Assembly (NCBI GenBank): GCA_002430925.1
Contig: DJDD01000094.1
Location: forward strand, 598-18,396
Reading direction: 5' to 3'
DNA length: 17,799 nt
Source of the DNA: Flavobacteriales bacterium UBA5933
Lineage (GTDB): Bacteria; Bacteroidota; Bacteroidia; Flavobacteriales; Weeksellaceae
Part shown: positions 7,786 to 14,899 of the stretch, one piece after another
Position numbering within the stretch: position 1 is the stretch's first letter
Layout: each line of letters starts with the position of its first letter
Notes under the pieces: generated by a model
Told to the model about the DNA's origin: nothing
The model's database searches: none
The model's input: the letters and a program-made list of their open reading frames with translations, nothing else
Made by a program: the position numbers and the translations under genes

Positions 7786-8865
7786 TTAGTTATATAATTT
7801 ATAAATAAGTTCTACGTATTTACTGTAACTAATTGTTCCTTCTTGATTATTCGCCTTAAGAAATTGATTATTGAGTTCAGAAAAAACATCACTTGTTCCT
7901 CCCTCATATTTAGAATAAAATTGTATTTCGGCTTCTCTATCTCTTTTTATTTTTTCATTCAAATTATTCATTTCATTTTTTACAAAATAAGGATCCGATT
8001 TATAGATAGCTGCCAATAGAGAAAATATACTTTTGTAAAAAACAGCATAATTTACTTCTGGATTTTTGGATAGACTACCTAAATAATAGGCAATAAAATT
8101 CGCTTCACTTTCTGAAGCAAACCCCATTTGGTGAGCATATTCGTGAAATAATGTTGACGGTTGTTTAATGGATGTATTGTATTTGTTGAGATTAGATTCT
8201 ACAGTAAAAGGATTGTAATAGCCCAAAATTCCCAAATAATTTTGCAAAGAAGATATTTCTGAAAGTTTGTAATGGGAATATTTTAAAAAGCGATAATTTT
8301 TCAACCATTTCAAATGATTTAATTGATGTTGCAATTGGTAAAAATCTTTATTAAAATCTTGTAAAGTAGATTGAAATTGTAAAGTATCATGCCCTTGGTA
8401 GTTAATTTGACTTCTTGCAATGATTGACTTCTGCATTTCATTACAATAGATTTTTTTTAATTCATTTGGATTAATATGAATAGTTTCTCTATCAAAAGTT
8501 AATGTATCTTTTTTATACATTATTCCCCAAGCAAACATGTAAACAAAATAAAGGCCATTTATAATAACCAATAAACTATAAAAATTTGACTTGATTTTTA
8601 TCTTATTTCCTTTAATAGAATACGTAATTATAAAAAGTAATTTTAATACAATTAGAAAAAAAATGATAAGATAAAAAATTTCACCTACTGGAAAATTAAT
8701 AAAATTTGTAAAAAGTGATATGAAATTATTTAAGGGGAAAATGATATGATTAACTATAAAGCTATTCGCGTTTTTATTTGAAAATAGTATTGAGAAAAAT
8801 AGTAATTGAATAATAAATACAGTAATTGCAACTACTATTTTTTTGTACTTTTTAAGTTTATCCAT
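7786..8865 (-). CDS. DUF3810 membrane protein with HExxH metallopeptidase-like motif
   Basis: A 359-residue protein with three predicted membrane segments in the N-terminal third (about 10-30, 60-82, 95-115), followed by a larger soluble domain. That domain carries HEYAH (241-245) and, shortly after, E254 in the sequence FASESEANFIAYYLG. HExxH plus a downstream Glu is the zinc site of gluzincin peptidases, and this arrangement is characteristic of DUF3810. A membrane-anchored zinc protease is plausible, but no activity is established to my knowledge. It is convergent with GDPD and divergent from the small zinc-ribbon gene. The start codon (8863-8865) lies in one arm of an 11-bp inverted repeat whose other arm is at 8928-8938. 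No clear TAnnTTTG promoter was found upstream. Confidence 0.82.
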   Translation of the reverse strand: MDKLKKYKKIVVAITVFIIQLLFFSILFSNKNANSFIVNHIIFPLNNFISLFTNFINFPVGEIFYLIIFFLIVLKLLFIITYSIKGNKIKIKSNFYSLLVIINGLYFVYMFAWGIMYKKDTLTFDRETIHINPNELKKIYCNEMQKSIIARSQINYQGHDTLQFQSTLQDFNKDFYQLQHQLNHLKWLKNYRFLKYSHYKLSEISSLQNYLGILGYYNPFTVESNLNKYNTSIKQPSTLFHEYAHQMGFASESEANFIAYYLGSLSKNPEVNYAVFYKSIFSLLAAIYKSDPYFVKNEMNNLNEKIKRDREAEIQFYSKYEGGTSDVFSELNNQFLKANNQEGTISYSKYVELIYKLYN

Positions 8866-8938
8866 TTATAATTTTATAATAATTTAGAAATACAATATAA
8901 TTACTATTTGTGAAATGCTATGTTTTGAAATGGATAAA
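8857..8938 (-). repeat. Inverted repeat covering the DUF3810 start codon
   Basis: TTTATCCATTT (8857-8867) and AAATGGATAAA (8928-8938) are perfect reverse complements, with 60 bases between them. On the minus strand the arm nearer the gene contains the ATG, so a long leader could fold and hide the start. This could also be chance in AT-rich DNA. Confidence 0.4.
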
Positions 8939-9095
8939 AAATAATATTGATTGATTTAAAAAATATATTGATATAGAGATTTTGAATTGATTTCTTTTTA
9001 ATTTTATTTTTATTTCTTATTTTTAATTAATAAAAATAGAAGCTAATTAACTATTTATTAAATGGTAATGTTTTTTTTACATTAGTTTTTTTTTA

Positions 9096-9103
9096 TACAT
9101 TTG
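9096..9103 (+). promoter_or_regulatory. -7 promoter element of the zinc-ribbon gene
   Basis: TACATTTG matches TAnnTTTG exactly, 32 bases before the ATG at 9136. The -33 region is T-rich without a clean TTTG. A small inverted repeat, TAATGT (9066-9071) with ACATTA (9079-9084), lies over the -33 region and might be an operator. Confidence 0.6.
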
Positions 9104-9135
9104 TAGTACAACAACCTAAAATAAACTCTTACTCT

Positions 9136-9474
9136 ATGAATACATGTCTACAGTGTCATCAACCATTATTTGGTAGAAAAGACAAGAAATTTTGCAATGA
9201 TTTATGTAGAAATACCTACAACAACAACCTAAACAGAGACAAAGTAGAAATTGTCCGAAACATCAACAACAAATTAAGAAAGAATAACAGAATATTGAAA
9301 AATATTTTGGAAGTTGGTAGCCGATCTGTTACTAAGAATTATTTGAATTTGAATAACTTTGATTTCAAATACATTACTAATGTAAACGAATCTAAACATG
9401 GAACTGTTTTTTATGTTTATGATGTAGGTTATCAAAAATTAGACGACGAAAATTATTTATTATTTCAGGAATAA
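9136..9474 (+). CDS. Small zinc-ribbon protein (uncharacterised)
   Basis: A 112-residue protein with an N-terminal zinc-binding ribbon, C4-x2-C7-x12-C20-x3-C24, in MNTCLQCHQPLFGRKDKKFCNDLC. A basic, Asn-rich, probably helical segment follows (about 25-58), then a short C-terminal domain (60-112) with aromatic residues (VFYVYDVGY). I recall similar proteins as a common single gene in Flavobacteria, annotated as hypothetical or as DUF2116-type Zn-ribbon proteins, but the function is unknown. The ribbon and basic stretch would suit nucleic-acid binding (inference). It is a single-gene unit with its own -7 element upstream and a strong bidirectional terminator behind it. Confidence 0.82.
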   Translation: MNTCLQCHQPLFGRKDKKFCNDLCRNTYNNNLNRDKVEIVRNINNKLRKNNRILKNILEVGSRSVTKNYLNLNNFDFKYITNVNESKHGTVFYVYDVGYQKLDDENYLLFQE

Positions 9475-9494
9475 ATTTTTATTTTTTTATTGAA

Positions 9495-9525
9495 AAAAGC
9501 GTATTAACATGGTTAATACGCTTTT
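9495..9525. terminator. Bidirectional terminator between the zinc-ribbon gene and dsbD
   Basis: A perfect 14-bp stem, AAAAGCGTATTAAC (9495-9508) with GTTAATACGCTTTT (9512-9525), and a 3-nt loop. T-rich sequence follows on the plus side and an A-run precedes it, so it can serve both convergent genes. Confidence 0.9.
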
Positions 9526-9553
9526 ATTTTTTTATTTATAAAATAGATTGTTT

Positions 9554-11653
9554 TTATTTTTTTGAATGAAATTTTTCAATTCCATCTTTCAACCACTGTA
9601 AATAAACGTCCACATCTAATTCTGCTTCTAAAGGTTTAGAAAAACGATTCAAATCTTTATCTACAAGAATATAGTATGGTTGAGCATTTGCATTGAAATG
9701 TTCGATTTCGAAAGATGTCCATTTATTACCAATAGTTTTCAAATTACGATCTAATACTTTAGAATATACTTTTTCTGCTTCTGGTAATTCTTTCGCTTCA
9801 TCTACATATAATGAGATTAAAACAACATCTTCTGATAAAACTTTTTTTACTCTTTCATCACTCCAAACACGTTCCTCTACTTTTCTACAATTTGCACAAG
9901 CATGTCCAGTAAAATCTAATAAAATTGGTTTATTTACTTTTTGAGCATAAGCCGCACCTAAATCAAAATCTTTAAAAGAAGGAATTCCATTTGGTCCAGC
10001 TTCCATATTAGGATCATCAAATTTTGCAACTTGTCCACCTACTCCTTCATGAAAACCTCTAGGAGCTTCAGAATAAGTCATTGGAGGAGTTAATCCACTT
10101 AATAATTTTAATGGAGCTCCCCACATTCCTGGAATCAAATAAATCATGAATGTAAATGATGCTAAGGCAAAGAATAATCTCTGAACACTTAATGTTTGAG
10201 TTGGAGCATCTAATTCTAATCTAAATTTACCTAATAAATATAATCCTAATAAAAAGAATATTGCAATCCAGAATGCTAAGAAAATTTCTCTTGGCAACCA
10301 ATTCATTTGCCATACAAGATCTGCATTTGATAAGAATTTTAATGCAAAAGCTAATTCTAAAAATCCTAATGAAACTTTAATTGTATTTAACCAACCTCCA
10401 GATTTTGGCATTGAATTTAACCAACTTGGAAACATTGCAAATAATGTAAAAGGAATTGCTAAAGCCAATGAAAATCCAAACATACCAATCATTAAAGAAT
10501 AGTAATTTGATTCTTGTGTAGCTTGTACTAATAATGAACCAATAATTGGTCCTGTACATGAAAATGAGACTAAAGCTAGCGTAAATGCAGTAAAAAATAT
10601 ACCTATTAGTCCACCTTTGTCTGCACCTTTATCAGCCGCATTAATCCATTTGCTTGGTAATGTTAATTCAAAAGCTCCAAAGAATGAAATTGCAAAAACA
10701 ATAAAAACAGCAAAAAAGGCTAAATTCACCCATGGGTTTGTAGATATTTCATTCAAGAAAGAAGAACCAAATAACTTTGTAGCAATTAAACCTAAACCAA
10801 CATAAATAACAATAATAGATAATCCATATATAAATGCTTTTCCTACCCCCTCTCCTTTAGACTTACTTTGTTTTGTAAACATACTAACTGTAAGCGGAAT
10901 CATAGGGAAAATACAAGGCATTAATAAAGCTGCTAAACCTCCTAAAAATCCTAAAGAAAAGATTTTTAATAAACCATTATTTTTCTTTTCGTTATCGGCT
11001 AATAAAGAATCATCTATATTTTTTCCAGTATTTTTATTTTCTGAAATTGATGATGAAATTGATGAACTATCTACAACACTAGAATCAGTAGCTAATGCTG
11101 TTGATTCTATAGAATCCAAATGATGAGGTTGTTCTATTGCTTTAACCTCTTCTTTTTCATTCTTATCCTCAACTTTTTTATCAGTTTCAGCAGAAGTAGA
11201 TGATGGTGTTAACTTAACTGTTCCACTTGTTTCATCAGGTGGTAAACAGCGTTGGTCATCACACATCTGAAATTCTATCGTATAAGAAATATTTTCTGGC
11301 TTAGTTCCAGTAACTTTTATTTTTTGAACAAATTTTACTTGATTTTCATAGTATTTTTCATCTTGTTCAAATACTTTACTGTATTGATCTATTCTTTTAC
11401 CAACCTCTTTTACTCCACCAACTAATTTAGAATTTGCTGAAGGCTTAAAAGTTGCTGAAGCAGGAATCCCTATTCCGCCATCAGGATGTTTTGATGAATA
11501 AAGGTGCCAACCTTTATCTAATTTTCCTGTTACTTCTATTTCAAACTCATTTTGTCCAATTTCTTTTACAGAACTAGACCATTTTGCAGGACTAAAAAGT
11601 TGTGCATTGATTAAAATTGGAAACAAAAAAAGTATCCAAAGTTTCTTTAACAT
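9554..11653 (-). CDS. dsbD: Thiol:disulfide interchange protein DsbD
   Basis: Moves reducing equivalents from cytoplasmic thioredoxin across the inner membrane to periplasmic thiol proteins. The 699-residue protein has all three modules. After a signal peptide (1-18) comes the N-terminal domain with the pair C131/C136 (MCDDQRCLPP). A Ser/Glu/Asp-rich linker (about 150-225) precedes the multi-spanning core, which holds C247 in MPCIFPMIP and C366 in SCTGP. The C-terminal thioredoxin-like domain has C586-A-N-C589 after LLDFTGHA. All six redox cysteines are present, so the electron relay looks complete. The linker is long and low in complexity. The start ATG overlaps the tilS stop by seven bases, so the two are probably translationally coupled. 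Confidence 0.94.
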   Translation of the reverse strand: MLKKLWILFLFPILINAQLFSPAKWSSSVKEIGQNEFEIEVTGKLDKGWHLYSSKHPDGGIGIPASATFKPSANSKLVGGVKEVGKRIDQYSKVFEQDEKYYENQVKFVQKIKVTGTKPENISYTIEFQMCDDQRCLPPDETSGTVKLTPSSTSAETDKKVEDKNEKEEVKAIEQPHHLDSIESTALATDSSVVDSSSISSSISENKNTGKNIDDSLLADNEKKNNGLLKIFSLGFLGGLAALLMPCIFPMIPLTVSMFTKQSKSKGEGVGKAFIYGLSIIVIYVGLGLIATKLFGSSFLNEISTNPWVNLAFFAVFIVFAISFFGAFELTLPSKWINAADKGADKGGLIGIFFTAFTLALVSFSCTGPIIGSLLVQATQESNYYSLMIGMFGFSLALAIPFTLFAMFPSWLNSMPKSGGWLNTIKVSLGFLELAFALKFLSNADLVWQMNWLPREIFLAFWIAIFFLLGLYLLGKFRLELDAPTQTLSVQRLFFALASFTFMIYLIPGMWGAPLKLLSGLTPPMTYSEAPRGFHEGVGGQVAKFDDPNMEAGPNGIPSFKDFDLGAAYAQKVNKPILLDFTGHACANCRKVEERVWSDERVKKVLSEDVVLISLYVDEAKELPEAEKVYSKVLDRNLKTIGNKWTSFEIEHFNANAQPYYILVDKDLNRFSKPLEAELDVDVYLQWLKDGIEKFHSKK

Positions 11654-12954
11654 ACTGTAATGTTTAAAAAGTTTTTACTTGTCTTTGTTATTTTAAAACG
11701 TTCATCTAAACGATAATTCACAATCCAAATTATTTTATCTTCTTGATCACAAAGCAACCAAACTTGCTCTTTTTCAAGTTTTGATAACTTTAAATCTTTC
11801 ATGAATTTACTTATCAATTTCTTTTGACCTTTCATTCCAATAGGATAAAAATAATCTCCATCTTTTACTTTTCTTAATTTTAATGGAAATAAAATTGATT
11901 CGTAATCTATAATTTCTGTAGCTTTATCGCTTTGACTTATTGATTTCTCGAACTTCAAATTTAATGAATTGATTTTAATAAAATCATCTAAAATTGGTAT
12001 TTCATTCTCAGTAATTGATTCTATTGGTTGTAATAAAATACAATTCCTATCTTTAACTAATCTATAACCTTCTGATTTTATTTCACTTCCAACTTTTGAG
12101 TCCAAAAATTTTATTAATTCTTGTGTTGAATTAAATCCATATTTTTCAAACAAATAGTATAAATAAGTTTCTAAAGGATGAAGTTCTAATAAATCTTTAA
12201 TTAAAATTTTACTGGGATTATTTCCTATAAATAATCTATTTTCAATTTCATTTATTCTATCCTGAATAATCATATTATTATGATTAAGATAAGATAATGT
12301 TTTAAGAAAATTATCATTAAATAATGGATGAATTTCTTTAAGAACTGGAAGGATATGATGTCTTATCTTATTTCTTGTATAAACATCTGTTTTATTGGTA
12401 TAATCTTCTCTCCAATTAATATTATTTTCTTTAGCATAACTTAATAAATCATCTTTAGTAAATTCTAGTAAAGGTCTAAATATTTTTCCATTGAATAATT
12501 GCATTCCAGTAAGACCTTTAAGACCTGTTCCACGAGAAAGATTAATCAAAAACGTTTCTATATTATCATCTAAATGATGAGCTGTCACTAAATGATCTAA
12601 TTCATTTTTATCCATTAACTCATCAAACCAATTGTAGCGTAAATTCCTACACGCCATTTCTACTGAATAATTTCCAGTTTTTTGATAGGCTTCCACATCA
12701 AAACGAATAGTATAAAATGGAATTTTATTATGTTGACAATATTGCTTTACGAATTGCTCATCTCCCACTGCATCTTCTCCTCTGAGTTGAAAATTACAAT
12801 GAGCTACATGAAATTTAGCAGTTGAATTTCTAAATAAATCCAATAAAACCATACTATCGATTCCTCCACTTATAGCTAATAAAAAACTATTTCCCGAGAA
12901 AGATTTATTTTGTAAGCGATTATTAAACTGTATTTGTAAAGTATTGCCTTTCAT
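11647..12954 (-). CDS. tilS: tRNA(Ile)-lysidine synthase TilS
   Basis: Uses ATP and lysine to convert C34 of the CAU-anticodon isoleucine tRNA to lysidine, so that it reads AUA; normally essential. The 435-residue protein has the N-type ATP pyrophosphatase P-loop SGGIDSMVLLDL (29-40), then HCNFQLRGEDAVGDEQFV, AHHLDDNIETFLINLSRGTGLKGL and the NKIRHHILPVLKEIHP segment typical of TilS. The C-terminal substrate-recognition domain includes LRKVKDGDYFYPIGMKGQKKLISKF. The length is usual. It lies just upstream of dsbD with a 7-base overlap. About 70 bases separate it from the Rrf2 gene upstream, most of them occupied by the Rrf2 terminator. No clear promoter of its own was seen, so transcription may depend partly on read-through. 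Confidence 0.95.
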   Translation of the reverse strand: MKGNTLQIQFNNRLQNKSFSGNSFLLAISGGIDSMVLLDLFRNSTAKFHVAHCNFQLRGEDAVGDEQFVKQYCQHNKIPFYTIRFDVEAYQKTGNYSVEMACRNLRYNWFDELMDKNELDHLVTAHHLDDNIETFLINLSRGTGLKGLTGMQLFNGKIFRPLLEFTKDDLLSYAKENNINWREDYTNKTDVYTRNKIRHHILPVLKEIHPLFNDNFLKTLSYLNHNNMIIQDRINEIENRLFIGNNPSKILIKDLLELHPLETYLYYLFEKYGFNSTQELIKFLDSKVGSEIKSEGYRLVKDRNCILLQPIESITENEIPILDDFIKINSLNLKFEKSISQSDKATEIIDYESILFPLKLRKVKDGDYFYPIGMKGQKKLISKFMKDLKLSKLEKEQVWLLCDQEDKIIWIVNYRLDERFKITKTSKNFLNITVC

Positions 12955-12990
12955 GAATTAATTTCAATTGAACAATTGATATATTCCATA

Positions 12991-13030
12991 AAATAATAAA
13001 AGTCTGAAAAATTTCAGACTTTTATTATTT
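12991..13030 (-). terminator. Terminator/attenuator at the end of the Rrf2 gene
   Basis: A perfect 19-bp inverted repeat, AAATAATAAAAGTCTGAAA (12991-13009) with its complement at 13012-13030. The stem includes the Rrf2 stop codon (13025-13027). The 3' arm is T-rich on the minus strand, but the tract after the stem is short, so some read-through into tilS is possible. Confidence 0.75.
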
Positions 13031-13432
13031 TAAACTTTCTAATGATTTATTTTCTAAAATTTCTAATGTAGAATCTCTCAACTCTACCATTACTTTGTTT
13101 AGTGTACAAATTCCTTCATTTGGACAATCATCACATTTTTCGTAATAATTTTTACTAACACAAGGTAATAATGCAATAGGTCCTTCTAAAACTCTTATTA
13201 AAGAAGCTAAACTAATATCTTTCGGTTCTCGAGCTAGATAATATCCACCTCCTTTACCTTGCTTAGAGTTTACAAAGCCTAATTTTTTTAAATCTAATAA
13301 GATAGCCTCCAAGAATTTTTTAGGAATAACTTCTGCATCGGATATTTGACCAATTAATACAGGTTTATTACTCTCTTGTCTGGCTAAGTGCGCCATTGCC
13401 TTTAATCCGTATTTTGTTTTTTTAGATAACAA
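13025..13432 (-). CDS. Rrf2-family transcriptional regulator with cysteine cluster
   Basis: A 135-residue DNA-binding protein of the Rrf2 family (relatives: IscR, NsrR, CymR). The N-terminal winged helix begins LSKKTKYGLKAMAHLAR, with the recognition region IPKKFLEAILLDLKKLGFVNSKQGKGGGYYL. Four cysteines follow (C91, C100, C103, C109), spaced C-x8-C-x2-C-x5-C, a plausible iron-sulfur or metal site, though the spacing is not the classic IscR one. The start is TTG at 13430-13432: an in-frame TAG lies three codons upstream and the family's usual N-terminus begins here. A complete promoter lies just upstream. It is followed by tilS and dsbD on the same strand, but its 3' end lies in a strong hairpin. 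Autoregulation is likely but not demonstrated. Confidence 0.88.
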   Translation of the reverse strand: MLSKKTKYGLKAMAHLARQESNKPVLIGQISDAEVIPKKFLEAILLDLKKLGFVNSKQGKGGGYYLAREPKDISLASLIRVLEGPIALLPCVSKNYYEKCDDCPNEGICTLNKVMVELRDSTLEILENKSLESLK

Positions 13433-13451
13433 TTTTGTCTAATTTGATGTA

Positions 13452-13483
13452 CAAAAATAACATTGATAGACGGATAAACCAAA
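13452..13483 (-). promoter_or_regulatory. Promoter of the Rrf2 gene
   Basis: TATTTTTG (13459-13452) matches TAnnTTTG, and TTTG (13483-13480) lies 20 bases upstream, the expected spacing. The inferred start near 13445 gives a leader of roughly a dozen bases before the TTG start codon. Confidence 0.7.
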
Positions 13484-13638
13484 TATTAATTAAATTCCTT
13501 ATAAAGAGTTTAAAGATATTTTGATTATTTATTTTAAAAAACATCTTAAAATTTATTTATTCGTCAATAAAAAATGATAAACCTATTCATACCATATAGT
13601 TTGTTAACCATAAATATTAGTTGTTTTTTTTATAAAAT

Positions 13639-14094
13639 ATGTTTATTTTTAAGGAAACTAAATTTATACTATTGACTACAATCGACAAACTATATCATAT
13701 AAAAAATCTTTTTATACTTGGAAAAAGTGATGGAGAATTACATGAAAATGAAATAAATATTATTTCACAAATTGCTAAAAAACAAAATTTAACTGCTCTG
13801 GAACTTAGTTTAATTTTAAATGAGGAAACAAACATACCGTTTATTCTTCCAGAATCATTTATTACAAGATTAAGTATGCTATATGATTCAGTTTTATTAA
13901 TGGTTTCTGATTTCAAAATACATCAAAATGAAAAATTAATTTGTATTGATTTAGCGAAGAAATTCGAATTTAATCCACAAATTATTGATCGATTAATTGA
14001 TGATATATTAAAATATATTATTGAAGGAAAAGAATGCAATGAAGTAATTGACTATTTAACTAAGTATGTTCACCCAAAAGAAACTTTGAATTAA
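13639..14094 (+). CDS. TerB-like (tellurite-resistance TerB/DjlA-type) helical protein
   Basis: A 151-residue, mostly helical cytoplasmic protein. It contains two similar units: GKSDGELHENEINIISQIAKK (about 28-48) and MVSDFKIHQNEKLICIDLAKKF (about 88-109). The twin acidic D-x-x-[IL]-H-x-N-E motifs (D31...E38 and D91...E98) are the hallmark of the TerB/DjlA fold, which can bind metal. The role in the cell is unknown; a stand-alone gene without other ter genes does not imply tellurite resistance. The start at 13639 is the only ATG before the first motif. It is divergent from the Rrf2 gene and convergent with the LysE-like gene, whose stop codon lies one base beyond this one. Confidence 0.72.
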   Translation: MFIFKETKFILLTTIDKLYHIKNLFILGKSDGELHENEINIISQIAKKQNLTALELSLILNEETNIPFILPESFITRLSMLYDSVLLMVSDFKIHQNEKLICIDLAKKFEFNPQIIDRLIDDILKYIIEGKECNEVIDYLTKYVHPKETLN

Positions 14095-14095
14095 A

Positions 14096-14734
14096 TCAAG
14101 AAAAAAACAACTGATAAATCGTTAAAAGTGAAACTACACTTGTTATACCTCCTATTACAAAATTAATATTTTTTAATATAAATGAATCTTCCTCTGATTT
14201 ATTTTTAAAAAAAGCTAAATACAATCTAAAAATAAGCATTGAACCCAAAACAACTCCTAAAGTAAAAATAGAGCTATTTGGCTGTCCAAAAACGATAACA
14301 TTATATGAAACTAATGTTGCACTAAAAAACACATAAAAAGGTATAGGAAATAGATTTATCGCGGACAGCAGAAATCCATAAACAAGCTTATTTTTTTGGT
14401 CAACATGATCTTGATTCAGCTTTTTTCGTTTTTTCTTTTTATCAACCTTTGGAGCCAATAATAAAAAGTAAATAGTAATTAATACAAAAATAAGTAATCC
14501 TCCTTCTCTTAATAACTTTGTAACATTGTCATTGAAATTAATGAATTTAGTTAAAAATAGTGAAAGATAGACTTGTATAGCTATAGCAATTGCAGTACCT
14601 GCCATGAATGTGTAAGCACTTTTCGTCCCTTCTTGTTTACCTATTTTTACAACAGTCATATTTAATAATCCTGGGATAGATGATCCTATAAAAGCTGTAA
14701 AAATTCCAATACAAAGGAGTTCTAAATACTGCAT
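14096..14734 (-). CDS. LysE-family membrane transporter
   Basis: A 212-residue integral membrane protein with about six hydrophobic segments (roughly 5-25, 40-65, 75-95, 115-140, 150-172, 188-210). A very basic loop (KVDKKKKRKKLNQ) lies after the third segment and is presumably cytoplasmic. The topology and the N-terminal IGSSIPGLLNMTVVKIGKQEG match LysE-type exporters, which expel amino acids or similar small solutes; the substrate is unknown. It is a single gene, cut off from valS by valS's terminator. It has a TAnnTTTG element of its own (14769-14762) and no terminator of its own, because the TerB-like gene converges on it with a one-base gap. Confidence 0.72.
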   Translation of the reverse strand: MQYLELLCIGIFTAFIGSSIPGLLNMTVVKIGKQEGTKSAYTFMAGTAIAIAIQVYLSLFLTKFINFNDNVTKLLREGGLLIFVLITIYFLLLAPKVDKKKKRKKLNQDHVDQKNKLVYGFLLSAINLFPIPFYVFFSATLVSYNVIVFGQPNSSIFTLGVVLGSMLIFRLYLAFFKNKSEEDSFILKNINFVIGGITSVVSLLTIYQLFFS

Positions 14735-14761
14735 TAATTCTTATTATTTTTTAAAATTTAA

Positions 14762-14769
14762 CAAATTTA
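14762..14769 (-). promoter_or_regulatory. -7 promoter element of the LysE-like gene
   Basis: TAAATTTG on the minus strand matches TAnnTTTG, 27 bases before the ATG. The region upstream, where the -33 box would lie, holds a perfect 10-bp inverted repeat, ATTCTAATTC (14773-14782) with GAATTAGAAT (14801-14810), which could be an operator. Confidence 0.5.
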
Positions 14770-14831
14770 TGGATTCTAATTCGATATTTATAATAAATTA
14801 GAATTAGAATACTCATAAAATAAGCGATTTT

Positions 14832-14875
14832 TAAATAAAAAAGTCACTTTCAAGTGAAAGTGACTTTTTTATTTA
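14832..14875 (-). terminator. Terminator of valS
   Basis: A perfect 21-bp inverted repeat (14832-14852 with 14855-14875) whose core is AAGTCACTTTCA pairing with TGAAAGTGACTT, flanked by A-rich and T-rich arms. It lies just after the valS stop codon and isolates valS from the LysE-like gene. Confidence 0.9.
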
Positions 14876-14899
14876 TGTTTAAGACAGTTTGTTATTTTT

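Noticed and set aside
13595..13610. TATAGTTTG upstream of the TerB-like gene as a -7 element
   Set aside because: It has three rather than two bases between TA and TTTG and no supporting -33 box.
13639..14734. TerB-like plus LysE-like genes as a tellurite or metal resistance island
   Set aside because: No other ter genes, opposite strands, and base composition like the neighbours.
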